From assembly GCA_900095095.1 (NCBI GenBank), contig FMBT01000100.1:1-52048 (forward strand): a DNA stretch of 52,048 bases, in the 5' to 3' direction. Positions 30,269 through 42,125 of the stretch are shown in pieces. Within the stretch, counting starts at the first letter, position 1; the number at the start of each line of letters is the position of its first letter. The translations under genes were made by a program, and so were the position numbers. Source of the DNA: Fragilariopsis cylindrus CCMP1102 (Eukaryota > Bacillariophyta > Bacillariophyceae > Bacillariales > Bacillariaceae). Under the pieces are notes generated by a model. It was not told where the DNA came from. It saw only the letters and a program-made list of their open reading frames with translations, and ran no database searches.

Positions 30269-30588
30269 GATGCCAATAGCTACTGAGGTTTATGGTGTAG
30301 TGCTGATATTGCTGCTTGCTATTTGCTATTTACAGCGTGTGTGTGTGTGTGTGAAGTATGTTTGAATATAGTTATTGCAATGATGATGCGAATGTCTCAT
30401 ACTTCAAGTACTAAATACAGTAGGATAATATTAGAGTGAAAAGCGCGCGCTTTTGAAACACAACCGTTCTTCGTAGCTGTCAACAGCTGTCATACAAAGA
30501 ACACTTCTTTGGCGGAGGGAGTGTCGATTAAAAAATCTTTTTAGTAAAACAAATTTTTAAAAGAGCCAAAAATGAAACGATAAGCACA
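30269..30588. promoter_or_regulatory. Divergent promoter of the SET-domain and GNAT genes
   Basis: The 320-base spacer between divergent starts contains a short GT microsatellite (about 30338-30352) and a 16-bp palindrome AAAAGCGCGCGCTTTT (30439-30454). The palindrome resembles an E2F/DP-type or other GC-core regulatory site in otherwise AT-rich DNA. Shared control of both genes is inference. Confidence 0.45.
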
Positions 30589-31351
30589 ATGACAACAATT
30601 ATTGGCAAAGCGATTGCATCGTTTCATATCCCAAAACAGCCAAGTAAAGTCGTATATATCATCCCCATCGAGGAATCACACGCCGAGGAGCCTTTCGATG
30701 TTGTAGATTCAAACCGAGATCATTTGAAGGAATGGCTTCCATGGCTTGATATGTATGAACAAAACAGTTGACGATCAAAGAAACTTTTGTAAATTCGTTG
30801 CAACGGAGAATACTAAAAGTCCCGATGATAGAAGTTCATTTTCCTGTGTCTTAATAACCACTACAGAAGAGAAAGAGGGGAGGACGTTGACGTTGACGAT
30901 GACGATGACAACAGCAGACATGAAGAATCGAAAAAGAATTTTATCATTATTGGGAGGTTCATTTGAAAAAATCAATCAAACAATAAAGACTGGTATCATT
31001 GGGTACTGGCTAGCAACAAAATATCAAGGAAAGGGCATCGCTAGTGCTGCAGCAGATTCAATAATAAAATATGGTTTCGATATATTTAAATTTGATTATA
31101 TTGCACTTCAAGTGGAAGTCGAAAATTATGCAAGTCAGGCAATACCAAACCGACTCGGATTTGAAAGACTTTCTTTGGAAAGTACTGGTAGAATTACAGA
31201 AAATCTATATGGAAAAGAAATCGTACTTTCTACATACGTAAAAAGCTCACCTTATATAGTGATAGTAGAAGAAGAAGAAGAGAAGGAAGGAAGAATACCG
31301 ATACTAAGCATAAAGGATATTGATTGGCGCACTGCTGGTAAAAAAGAATAA
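30589..31351 (+). CDS. RimJ/RimL-like GNAT N-acetyltransferase with one frame break
   Basis: The first frame (from ATG 30589) reads MTTIIGKAIASFHIP and NRDHLKEWLPWLDMYEQ, the typical RimL-like N-terminal block. The second, shifted by one, reads TVDDQRNFCKF, IGYWLATKYQGKGIASAAAD (acetyl-CoA-binding QxxGxA/G loop) and LQVEVENYASQAIPNRLGF. The shift falls on the AAAA run at 30761-30764; one A fewer would make one continuous protein of about 253 residues. A sequencing or assembly indel is the simplest explanation, a real frameshift allele the alternative. RimJ/RimL relatives acetylate N-terminal amines or small amines; the substrate here is unknown. A Glu-rich C-terminal tail is not part of the domain. 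The gene converges with the kinase gene. Confidence 0.78.
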
Positions 31352-31559
31352 ACAAACGAAGGGAAAGTCTAATTGTCGGCTTTATCAATACTCAATAACC
31401 AACAAGCCTATGTCATCTAACATTAGTTGTCACGGTAATTCTGCTACGAAATACAACACCGCTCGTAAAATCACATTTCTTGCTTTAATCTTAATTGACT
31501 TCTTGTTTTGCGATCTATCTATTAAATATTTGTAATTACTTACTTCGATCTAACTCATT

Positions 31560-33789
31560 TCACGATTCGGATTCAGTTTCAGTTTCAATTTCGTCGTAGA
31601 CTAGTTTTAGGGCTTTCCACAGCATATCAACAACTTCAAAAATGGTTGGTCGATCTTCGTGTAAATATTCATGGCATCTATCAATAACTTCAACAAGCTT
31701 AGCTTCTGCAAGACTTCTCTCTTTATATCTTGGATCAATATAGGCCCTCTCACCAGATGCTACAAGTTCTTGTATTGTCGCATAGTCGTCTATATCATAA
31801 AACACCCACAAGCCTGTCAACAAAGTATAGATGTTGTTACCTAACGAGAATACATCAACCTTCTCATTAAGATATTCGTTATAATATTCTTCTGGTGATC
31901 TCCACTAAGATAAACGAAGACACAAAAATGGGTTAGACAATAGAAAAGAACCTGCTCTGAACTCACAACAAATCTGAATACTCACATTACCCATTCCAAA
32001 ACCTTCCTTATATCCACAATATTTCTGCTCATGTTCATCCCACATCATAAATTCAGCTCTGTGTCTCCCGAGTGAAGAAGCAGGAATGTAAGTAATGATA
32101 TTAGGAAAAGAAAAATTGCGCGAAGTCAAAGCTTCATTTACTAAATTTACCTGTTAAAATCGTTCAGTATCACTCCATTCATGTTAGGATTTAAGAAAAA
32201 TTGATCCATTTTCTATGAAGCATGCATGCATTTGTTCGTTTGTTGCGAGCGAGTGAGTGAGTGAGTGGGTTTCTTTCCATACAAATTACGGACGGTTTGA
32301 CAGGAATCAATCATATTCGTCGCATTGAAAAATTTGGGATTCGTTTCGTTTACGTACAATATCTTGATGAACAATAATACCACCTGGATATCCGTGTAGA
32401 TCTGCTATCGCTTCAGCCATATGAAGCGATATCTGAAGTTTTGTTATACCAGGCAAGTCGTTATAACAGTACAAAGGACCCTCTTCGTCGTGATCGTCGT
32501 ACAAGTATCCGCCCTCCGGCAAGGCAATTTCTTCAATATCTCCATGAGTGAAGTATTCTGCAATGATGCCAATACCACAGGTACCATATATATTATAGAT
32601 TCTATGACTTGATGTCAGTCTTTCAGCAATTAGGGCATCCATTCGTGTAAATTCGTACGAGTCGTACTGAAGATCGGTGCTACAGTAGAAAGTAAGAAGG
32701 AACCAACATACAATATATCAGTTTCGATAGTCCAAATTCTGTGCAATTCAAATGAGTAATGAAGTGCTCTACTGTATGGTAACTTCAATTTATAGGCTTA
32801 CTTACTTACCTAAAGCGAATATCTTTGACAACAATTGTCTCATTCTCCTGCCCAAAATAATGTTTTAACCTCATTGCTTCACGATAAGTTCCTCTCCCGA
32901 TATACGTCGCTTGAGAATCCAACATGGGAGTTTCGTGAAATGAATTGCAGTTCGGAAAGTATAGACGATGTTCACTGATTCTTCGACAGGATTTACCATC
33001 TGTTTCTATACTCTTAGACTCATCCTCTCCATTCGACTCGTCTTCCAGATTCCGCTCATCCACAGATCTGAAAGGGTTCCGCACTACATCGTCATCATAC
33101 GCGTAGTAGTTATCCTGATCATCATCTCTTGGTACAATGTGGTGGTCTCTGTATTCTGACTGCATCGACATTGCATCGTGTCCGATTTTACGTGCCATGT
33201 TGCTGTTTTCAAAGAAAACTAAATCTAACCCACCAAAATCCATAGATTCTGCTTCCTCAATTATCGCGTCGTCTGATTCTGATTCTAATTCTGATCCCTT
33301 TTTCTTTTTCTTCTTCTTTAAATCCCTTGAATATTTACCGTAGTTTGATGGAGATATATTTTCAAATTCTACATGCAGGGGTCTTATTGTGGGGAAAGAT
33401 GTTGATGTCTGTTTCTCTTCCTCTCCTTCTCCTTGGTTATAATAATTATGTGAAACAACTGGATTAATTTTATCGTTTTCTTGATGGTGCTCTTGAAATA
33501 CCAAAACTGAAAATACATAGTACGCAAAAATTACGAATGCAACTCCTAAGGCTGCAACAGTCAGGAAAAATAGCCTATCTCGGTCACGGCGAAGTAAGAA
33601 TAGACCAGTCTCTCTTTGTTGTATTATGTTGTACGATCCCTGTGCTTGTCGTCGACGTCGTCGTTCAGCCTCCTCTGGGTACGTGCAGTTACGATCCACT
33701 GTAGCTTCTTTATTGTGATGAGGTGTATCATCGCTTTTTCTATTTGTAGCGGTTACCCTTCTCGTAAGTCTTTGATCTTGATGATTCAT
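31560..33789 (-). CDS. Membrane-anchored protein kinase-like protein (DFN instead of DFG), five exons
   Basis: Exons are 33789-32810, 32679-32358, 32212-32151, 32058-31986 and 31904-31560, all GT-AG and in phase, giving about 593 residues. The frame is open upstream to at least 33858 without ATG, so a further N-terminal piece is possible. One transmembrane helix (LFFLTVAALGVAFVIFAYYVF) lies near residue 75-95, then a low-complexity acidic region with a poly-Lys run. The kinase domain follows: YIGRGTYREA (Gly-rich loop), IVVKDIRF (Lys), HQDIKMDQFFLN (catalytic loop, HxD kept, Asn replaced by Gln), ILNDFNRAEF (DFG replaced by DFN), MGNWRSPEEY (APE-like) and VDVFSLGNNIYTLLTG. A final RPTIFEVVDMLWKAL matches subdomain XI. 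Diatoms carry many kinases of this DFN type; activity and substrate are uncertain. Confidence 0.87.
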
Positions 33790-34090
33790 CGGGTTTTCTA
33801 TAAAAGTTACTAATAGGGTCGGCCCATCGTTGATGTCAACATTGTCATTGTATTGCACAGTATTCAGGTAAAAGGGCCTATCATATCGGAGGCAGTTTCA
33901 AAGAAGAGTAAAAAAAGCATCTACGTACCAAAGAGAAAAAAAAATCAAACGAAAAAATCATAAAAAATCACGTCCCCCAGCCCGCTTTACCCCCCCCCTC
34001 CAAGGGGTAGTAATTTGTTTTACTGCCCCCCTGTACACCCCCGTAAAAAGAATTCAAGCATAAGTACGAGGAGTATTCGATTTTATTTAA

Positions 34091-34284
34091 TGCGCGACTA
34101 AACAATTCAAATTAAAGTATTTACTTACAAGGAAACAAAAAGAATGCATACAGGAACGGCAAGAACAAAGAGAACAACATACTGTAATATCAATTTAAAA
34201 TTACAGTATTTGCACGACTAGGAAACAAAAAGAATGCATACAGGAACAAAGAGAACAAAGAGAACAACATAATATCAATATAAA
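34091..34284 (+). repeat. Imperfect tandem duplication
   Basis: Two units start with TGCGCGACTA (34091) and TGCACGACTA (34211). They share GGAAACAAAAAGAATGCATA, CAGGAAC, AGAGAACAACATA and an AATATCAAT(A/T)TAAAA end. The second unit lacks a stretch near its start. It looks like a recent local duplication with a small deletion. Confidence 0.75.
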
Positions 34285-35201
34285 ATATATTTTATGGTAC
34301 TGTACTCTACGTTTTTTTGGTTCTATTCTTCTGGTCCTTCAGCATTTCAGCCCTACCTGCAATGACATCTAATAGGTGGTGCAAATAGAATTTGTAGCTA
34401 GTGTGCAACTCATTTTCCCATTACCAAACATTGGCTGCAGCAACGATGAGGTCCAATCACTGGTGGGCAAAGCAATGTCGGTAATATCTATAATAACAAT
34501 AATATTATATCCTACTTACAGACTATATTTAGGGAGTTAAGCTTATGCATCTGTAGGAAAATTTCTTAAAGGTCACGCGTCTTTTAGGTACTTTTTCATA
34601 ACTGTAAAACAGTAATATAAAAAGGGCTTCATTCACAGGATTGTGTATGTAATAATAGTAGAAAATATTATGTTGGAGATGAAGCCGAAGCTAAGGGAAA
34701 GAATGTATCGAGGCTAGGGGAGGGAAACATATAGAGAATGTTTATCAACAACAAATTGGAAGAAGACTATGTACTATGTACGTAGTATTTGTTGGTAATA
34801 GTGAAGTAAAATATTAGTTTACTCTGCTATTTTGCACAATGAAAGAATAATTCTAAAATACATAAATGCTGTATACATACCTGCCGTACGTACAACTTGT
34901 ATGTTGTAATCAACAATTTGTTGCCACGTGGGCGTGAGAATCCAATCGTCCTCATGTTTTATTTAAGAAGGAAAAGATAATAACAAACAATCCGTGCGTC
35001 AGAATTTGTGTTCTCCCTATTCTGTGTACGTCGTGGAACCACAGATATTTTAATAATTTACCTCAGTACTTAATGGTTGATCAACGAGTAATTGAATTCG
35101 GGAATCATGTGTCGTGGCACAAACTTCACTCTACGATCAACGTAAAATGTCGATCGGTTGTGTTTTAATTTTGTGTACTGTGAAATGAATATCAACTGAT
35201 A

Positions 35202-35242
35202 CAACATCGACGCGCAGTGAACAGTTCAAACAGTCGATGTTG
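35202..35242. repeat. Inverted repeat upstream of the HSF gene
   Basis: The arms CAACATCGAC (35202-35211) and GTCGATGTTG (35233-35242) are perfect 10-bp reverse complements around a 21-base loop. The repeat lies about 245 bases before the ATG of the intronless HSF gene and may be a binding site or a small hairpin in the 5' region (inference). Confidence 0.6.
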
Positions 35243-35486
35243 AACCGCACAGTACACACTGATAGTGCAAGAAGAAGTACTTGACTAAATACGCCTCTTT
35301 TAAGACCTCATACGCCACATATATATGAGAATTTGTCGATCAATTAAAATAAATAAAAAGAACTGTCACCAATCTTCGCTTGCTACTTACTTAATCCTAT
35401 TCCTTCTTGTACATTCTTTCATCACAACAATTGATTGCTACCGATAAAAGAATAAAAGGTATCGAGATTGAATAACTCATAAAACA

Positions 35487-37040
35487 ATGGATCAGTCGAA
35501 TATAAAGGGAAGTAACAACAACAACAACAACAACAATAATCCAAATATGAATATGGTAGCTACTGCGCCAGTTAAATTAGAGGCATCGCAACATCAAGCG
35601 GGAATGAACGAAACAGCAATGCCTGTTTCATTCCAGTCCGATGGAAATATTAACGTCCAGTCCATCCTATCTCAAGCCATGCCAAATCATTTGGCTAGTC
35701 GTCCCATTCATACTCACTCATCGATTCAACCTGCAGCGATATCGTCAATACCATCGACGCCAGCTTCAGCATCATCCGCTGGAGTAGCAACGGGACCGAA
35801 CCAACCCCATCATCCTGTTGCTGAATTCCTTTACCAACTCACGAAAATGCTAACAGATGATAACAACGAGATCATTGAATGGGTTGAAGGGCGAATCAAG
35901 GTTCATTTTCCAGAACGTCTAGAAAGTGAAGTCCTACACAAGTATTTTCGTCATTCCAAATTCGCCTCCTTCCAGCGACAGTTGAACTATTTCGGTTTTA
36001 GAAAAATTGCCGGTAAGGGAAAGATGTCTCCATGTTCCTACGTGAATGAATCTGCAACCGCAGATATTCGTAGTCTTTTACTCATTAAACGAAAAACAAA
36101 TGGATCTGCTGCACGGAAGGCAATGGCCCAAAGAGCTTTGAATCTCGGTGGTGGAATGAATCAAGCCCTTGGTCTTGGTATGCCTGGCCTAACAGGTGCT
36201 CAAGGTTTCGGAAACTTTGGCGGACCTGTTGGTTTCGCGACCGTCGGTCAACAGCTTCAATTACAAAAGCAACTTGGTATGGGATTGATTGATAACAATA
36301 GCAACAATGTGTTGTCACAACTACTGATGCAAAATCAACAACGTCAGTCTCTAGAAGACTTTCAGCAACTAGGCCAACTAAAATCTACCGTACCGTCCAT
36401 CGAACAATTACAGGCTCAGATCGCATCTCTAACGCAGCAGCAAAATCAAGGGGGTACAAATGCCTTCAATGCTGCGCACGCTCTGAATCTTGCTTCTGGA
36501 GGGGTAGCCACCACCAATGCTGCTCTGGGTCTATCTCAACTCCACCATCAATCTATAGAAAACCCAGCTACTGCTGCCTTGAACGCATCAAATACAGGCC
36601 CATCTACTATGTCTACCATGCCCGCTACTGCAGCAATGAATAACAGCGCCTCTGCTGGGCAGACAAATAATCTTTTTGAATCTGCCACCAATCTCAAGGC
36701 CTTGATCGGCAATGATACGGTCGGTAGTCACAATCATAATGAATCACAAAGATCATTCGGTACTGCCAACGCTTTGAATAACTTGATCCCTAATGGCGCA
36801 TCTATGGGAAATCTCCTCGCAAGCTCCAACAGACTATCATCTTTACTAAGTTTGAATAGTTTCCTGTCCAGAGAACCTTCCCTTGCTGACTTAGCAATGA
36901 TACCTAATGGCGCTGCTCAGTTTGCTGCTTTTCATCAGCATCAGGCGGCTGCGGCGAATCCACAACATTCCATGCAGATGCAAATGCAAATGCCCAGCGA
37001 CAACCACCAGAATACAAATAACAATCACACATCTTCATAA
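35487..37040 (+). CDS. Heat shock factor-type transcription factor (intronless)
   Basis: The 517-residue protein has an HSF DNA-binding domain at about 111-205: [36 protein letters not shown], then the recognition segment [19 protein letters not shown] and [20 protein letters not shown]. HSFs bind nGAAn repeats; diatoms have a greatly expanded HSF family of mostly unknown roles. The short poly-Asn N-terminus and the Gln/Asn/Ala-rich C-terminal half (for example [14 protein letters not shown]) look like a weak oligomerisation and activation region. A clear paired heptad HR-A/B coiled coil is not obvious. Near the C-terminus [18 protein letters not shown] shares the LxDLAMIP string with the neighbouring HSF. 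Single exon; the first ATG of the frame is used. Confidence 0.94.
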   Translation: MDQSNIKGSNNNNNNNNNPNMNMVATAPVKLEASQHQAGMNETAMPVSFQSDGNINVQSILSQAMPNHLASRPIHTHSSIQPAAISSIPSTPASASSAGVATGPNQPHHPVAEFLYQLTKMLTDDNNEIIEWVEGRIKVHFPERLESEVLHKYFRHSKFASFQRQLNYFGFRKIAGKGKMSPCSYVNESATADIRSLLLIKRKTNGSAARKAMAQRALNLGGGMNQALGLGMPGLTGAQGFGNFGGPVGFATVGQQLQLQKQLGMGLIDNNSNNVLSQLLMQNQQRQSLEDFQQLGQLKSTVPSIEQLQAQIASLTQQQNQGGTNAFNAAHALNLASGGVATTNAALGLSQLHHQSIENPATAALNASNTGPSTMSTMPATAAMNNSASAGQTNNLFESATNLKALIGNDTVGSHNHNESQRSFGTANALNNLIPNGASMGNLLASSNRLSSLLSLNSFLSREPSLADLAMIPNGAAQFAAFHQHQAAAANPQHSMQMQMQMPSDNHQNTNNNHTSS

Positions 37041-38728
37041 AGCTTCTCTTCTCTCGGTGTTATTTATTTTGTGAAAAAAGGAATGTATATGTTTGAATAT
37101 ATATATAGCATAATATATTTGTTCTGAAAATTTGGTAGAATGGGGAGATAATATGGCAGGGAGCAATGTAGATAACAAAACAAAAAATAAAGCACCTTTC
37201 CACATAGCTAAAGGCTAATGAGATGAACATATAAAATTTAAAAAAGCTGATGCAGGTGCTAGGTGCTAAGATATTGAATTAATTATATAAAAATAGGTTT
37301 AAAATATATATGATTAATTGTTTAATTTCCTATACAGTGTTAGAATAAGTAGTAGTACGACTATTTACTGCTAGGTCCTACTTAGTAGTTGTTATTGCTA
37401 TACTTGATTATTTTTCATATTAGCATTGCTTGGTTCATAATTTTTTCCAAACATAATTTTGCAATTCATGCGATGATCTTGTGTTTCTGTTCGAAGGAAA
37501 TTTTGGTTTGAGACGTGATAACCAGAAGAAGGTTTCTTTGAGAACAAACGAATGATTCGTTGGTTGTGGTTGCGTTCTAACTTCAAGCAGATCCCTTCTT
37601 TCTGACTCATCCACTTATTTTGTACATTCTACATTCTTCTCCTGGATGGATAGGAGACCGTACTAAAACAATTTCAAACGTGGTTTTAGCTATCATAGAA
37701 TCTGCGCGGCCAACAGGTTGCTCGCGCGGTTTTTTAAACTAGAAAAACAGGTTAGATTATTTTTTCTGTAATAATTTATTTATTTTAGATGAATTAACGT
37801 TACAAATAGAGTATCATAGTAAAAAAGACAAAAAATAAAATCCAAACGTTGTTGATGTTTAACTACTCTTATTATTTGTGATGTTTCAAATTTACAATAG
37901 AAACCCCCTATTTGAATAAAATTAGTATTCCATTTGACTTATTGAAGTTCGTCAACTAATTTATGTGTACTGCGTAATACTTAATGCTTGTTGCTAGTAC
38001 CCACATGATTCATTACAAAATTCTTTTTAAAACAAAAAGAGAACAAATAATGCAATTCAATATCAACTACAGTGCATTATTCGTGATACTTCTGATCTTA
38101 GTAAAATCATACTCACAAAGGTAAAAGATATTATTATCTTTAAGCTCATTTGCAGGACATATATTAGAAGATCAGACTTGCACTCATACGAGCTTTCGGA
38201 ATATAATTGTAATGATACAAAAATAGTAACGATCTGAATCAATCTAACAACGATAATAAAATTGGTTGACTGATCTATTTATTATTTGTATTGAACCTTC
38301 CATATGAAATAATCCACACGAAGTGATTTCGTTTCAATGAGCGTTATTACTAAATAAATTCGCATTATAACGATCATCAGAAAGAGTATCCTGATGCGTA
38401 GTGCTCTTCAATCCAACACAGTGATGATGTGAATAAGATATAAACATGGATCTCGCTTCTTTTTCTCGTTCGATGGGATGTAATATTTTCGAATCTTTGC
38501 GTGCAATACATAGAATAACTTGGATAAAGATAATACAGAATATTTTATTGATTGATTCCTGGCAAAAAGCGGTTTTGCGTAGGAAGCTCAATCTAATTTT
38601 TCTTCTTTTTCAGTGATCAACCTCCAAAAGAGAATAAATCGAGACGTTTGAATGAAAGATATCTAATTTTGACTTCCCGAATACGACGCAACGTATGTGA
38701 ATCAATGGAGGGGAGCTGAACAAGAAAA
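37041..38728. other. Intergenic region between the two convergent HSF genes
   Basis: Very AT-rich spacer of about 1.7 kb with no convincing coding frame, tRNA or transposon remnant. Small minus-strand frames at 37398-37610 and 38334-38591 have no recognisable content. Confidence 0.55.
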
Positions 38729-40811
38729 TCATATGGGGTCGTCATTGGAGAAAAAATCGGCGTCGAATGGAAAATCCACGAAGGAAAATCCAGTGGACGA
38801 TGTGATATTATCTTCGTTTGTTATTTCTTCGTCCCCAATAATGCCAGGAATCATTGCCAAGTCGACAAGCGAATCGTCTCTATGAAGGGATCCGGGAACA
38901 TACCCTACCTCTACTTCATGATTCGGTATTGCCAGTGCCGAATTTGCTGCTGCAGGGTTTCCTTCGATTTCATTGGTGCTGTCAGTTGCACCCTGTAAAG
39001 ATTCGTTAAAATTTTGAGTAAGAGCATTAAGACTTGCCTGGACCGGTGTAGGTGCGACCGGTCGTGTTGACACCTGTGCATTATTACTACTACTAGCAGC
39101 AACAGCAGCTGCTGCAGCAAGAACATTCGACGATGAGTTAGTATTCTTCAATATGTTATTTTGATGGAGTTGATGTGGAACAAACCCGTGGCGGACACCT
39201 TTCCCAACTGCCACACGCGCAATTGCTTTTTGTGATTGTTGCAAAGTATTATTGATGCTATTGGTGTTAACATTGTTGTTGTTCGATGTCGTGATGGCAT
39301 TGTCACTCGAAGAACGATATAGGATCCCAGCCAATACCGGATTTACACCATCATTGGTGGCGCCGATAGTATTACTGCATCTACCAATATTCCGACCGGT
39401 GGCAGGCTTCCCCTGTTTTCCGCTTCGATCTCTTTTCTTCCCACCCTTCTTGGCTGTGGGTTCGTTCCCTTGTTTTCTCTGTGAAAAATTATTTTAAAGT
39501 CGATACGGTATTGCGGTAGAAAGATATTATATTAGAATAGAAGAGTAAGAGAGTCGCTCAATCAAATAGAAGCACAGGTAAAAGCATTGGCTGGTAGTGT
39601 ACCATATGACTGATACGATACGAAAGGACATGAATACGATATGATGATAGATACGCGAATACATAGAACATAATACACAGTAGTACCTACCTTGATAAGT
39701 AGTAGACTTCCAAGTTCATCAGTAGTAGCATCATTAACGTATGAGCATGGTGCCATCTTCCCCTTCCCAGCTAACTTGCGAAAGCCAAAGTAATTCAACT
39801 GTCTCTGGAACGAAGCGAACTTGGAATGTCTAAAATATCTATTGAGAACAAGCGTTTCTAACTTATGCGGGCTGTGTACTTCTATCTTGGCTATAGTAGA
39901 AAAAGGAGAGTGAGGGAGTGAGTGGTTAGGTGATAGTGATGATGATTGGTCAGAAAAGAATACTCAAGCAAGCCAAAGGTTTTGAGAAACATGTTCATTC
40001 TAGCAAACCAAAACGATCTAGGACAGAATTGAAAAATAAAAACAGGAAGAGTAACGGCAGGACAATCAACGGTTCAAAACGCCTAAGCTACCCTGACTTT
40101 ATCTGGCGTGACTACCTTTGACACCTATCTGTTTTTATTTCACTTTTGACACTTACAGTTCGACCATTCAATAATATCCCGATTATTGTCAGTTAGCATC
40201 TTCGTGAGTTGGTACAAAAATTCTGGTACTGTATTAGCATTGGCAGTGTTACTATTCGTTACAGCCGATGCCATTACGACACCACCGGTGGAGGGTGGTA
40301 TTATTTGCATTGAACCTGTTGCTATTATTCCAGACGATTGTACTGGTATGACTGCCAATGATGCAATGGATGATGTAACAGCCAATGGATGTTGTTGCAA
40401 TTCCTGACTATGATGTTGTTGATGCTGCTGCTGTTGTTGTTGTTGCTGTTGTTGCTCCATGATATCACCTCCCGCGCTAGCTGCTGTTGTTGATGTTGTG
40501 ACTAATGTGTTACTGCTAGTTCTGGATTCCATCAAAGAAGGCAATAATGGTGATGGTACTATAGATTGCTGATTATTTATATTTGTATATGCATGTGTAT
40601 TCGGAAAATTAAAATCAAGACCTTGGCCTATATCATTCAGATCTTCGTAACCGGTAGTTTCGAGTGAGGATAACGATGATACCGTTCGTGGTCCACGAAC
40701 TATTGTTGTTGATGATGATGTACTTTCCTGTTGTTGCTGCTGCTGCTGCTGCTGCTGTTGTCCCTGACTCTGTCTCACATCTACATCATTATTATTAGGG
40801 GATACCATCAT
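38729..40811 (-). CDS. Heat shock factor-type transcription factor, three exons
   Basis: Exons are 40811-40157, 39890-39691 and 39478-38729. Introns have GTAAGT and GTAGGT donors with CTATAG and TTTCACAG acceptors; the total is 534 residues. Both introns lie within the region of the DNA-binding domain. Splicing yields [23 protein letters not shown]^[36 protein letters not shown] and [19 protein letters not shown]^RKQ, a complete HSF domain at about 195-285. Long poly-Gln tracts (CAG/CAA runs near 40424-40456 and 40729-40758) precede the domain. The C-terminal part is Asn/Ala/Ser rich with [20 protein letters not shown], the LxDLAMIP motif shared with the facing HSF, and ends in an acidic, aromatic [15 protein letters not shown] that could be an activation motif. 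Target genes are unknown. Confidence 0.92.
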
Positions 40812-42059
40812 GTTCCTATTTGATTACACTACAAGTCTACAACTTAGCTGAATAGTTTTCTTATTGTCAATGATTAAAGTTACGTTACGAATGATGACAA
40901 TTAAAATATATGCACCAATGAAAAGGAAGTGTTCAGCCTAAGAGTCACAGTGATCTAATACAATTCTAGTACACGAACCAAAGATTTGTTTCTGCGTCAA
41001 TATGCCGATCTTTATAGTGCTATGGTCTGCTAAGGAGGGACCGGGCATTGGTTATATCGACTCAGTCGTCTTAAACTAGACACACAACCTCCCGTGTTAA
41101 TAACTACTAACAATTCATTTATATTTCTTATTTTTTGTGATGGGTGTCTGAATTCTCGTTACTCACTCAGCAACAACACGACACAAGCAAGGACACGACA
41201 GTATAATGAGTAGTATGTGTGAGTCAGTGAGTCTATGAACGCGCAATAAAGTAGGCTAAAAATAGAAAAAAAGCGAATTATTCAGCTAGTCGGCGGTATG
41301 ATGATGTATAACTTCATGACGTGTCCAGTGCGTGCAATCAATGCGCATGGGTGGTGTTCTTCTTTAGTCACAAGTTTTGGAAGTTCTCGCCTGCACTCTA
41401 CGCTAGATAGCTAGTGTAAGACGTTATATTTAAAATTTTGATGTTGTACTGTACTGCATTCCATTATCTAGCTACGTTTCTTGATTTCATCAGTGTTGCT
41501 AGTAGTAGTAGTAGTAGTATAGTATTTGTATCGCAATTATATCTGTGTGTACATTTTCTTTTGTTTTGCTACTATAGGTGACTCCAACTCCTGCATATTT
41601 CCCCTTTCATCTGTCCAAAATGAGTGTCCAGCCAGCAGCCATCATAACAATAAACACCATGTGCTACTATACACAACCATTTGTTGTTGCTATTTTTCAC
41701 ATGCTATCAATGGAGCCTTCATCAACTTAACTACATTTGTAGTGCATCTTTTGTTGCCCTGTTTGGGGGTAGTTGATCCAGAAACGGGTAATTCTGCACT
41801 CTGCCACCAGGTATTAACATTTTTGGATAAGGAGAAATTGAACTGAAAAATCTCACTCATCCTACTTTTAACATGGGATTGCCAACGCATTGCAACCAAA
41901 AATTCAGAACTCAGGGGGTTAACAACATGTACAGTACTGCACCAAGCTATACAATTCTTTAATTCATACTTCTGTCTAAACAAACAAAACAAAAAGCACA
42001 TTGGGGAACAAGCTAGAAGCTCAGCTACCAAATATATCATCTGATCTCCTGTTACTTTC

Positions 42060-42125
42060 CTTCTAGTCCAGTGGTGAAAATACCACCGAGTTGTCATGAA
42101 GGTCCTGGGTTGGATCTTATGTAGA
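42060..42125 (+). other. Degenerate tRNA-like relic (possible SINE head)
   Basis: TAGTCCAGTGG (42064-42074) fits the A-box consensus TRGYNNARNNG exactly. GGTTGGATCTT (about 42109-42119) is a damaged B box at roughly tRNA spacing. The intervening GAGTTGTCATGAAGG resembles an anticodon arm with GTC. A closed acceptor stem was not found, so it is not called a functional tRNA. Confidence 0.25.

Larger units (their letters stand above)
33790..35486. other. Intergenic region with local duplication and inverted repeat
   Basis: No gene is visible. The stretch has C-runs near 33990-34045, a local tandem duplication (34091-34284) and an inverted repeat (35202-35242), both listed separately. The last few hundred bases are upstream of the intronless HSF gene. 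The first 70 bases may still belong to the kinase N-terminus. Confidence 0.55.

Noticed and set aside
41690-42097. 135-codon minus-strand frame in the gene desert
   Set aside because: No family resemblance, overlapped by an equally open plus-strand frame, no promoter or splice context.
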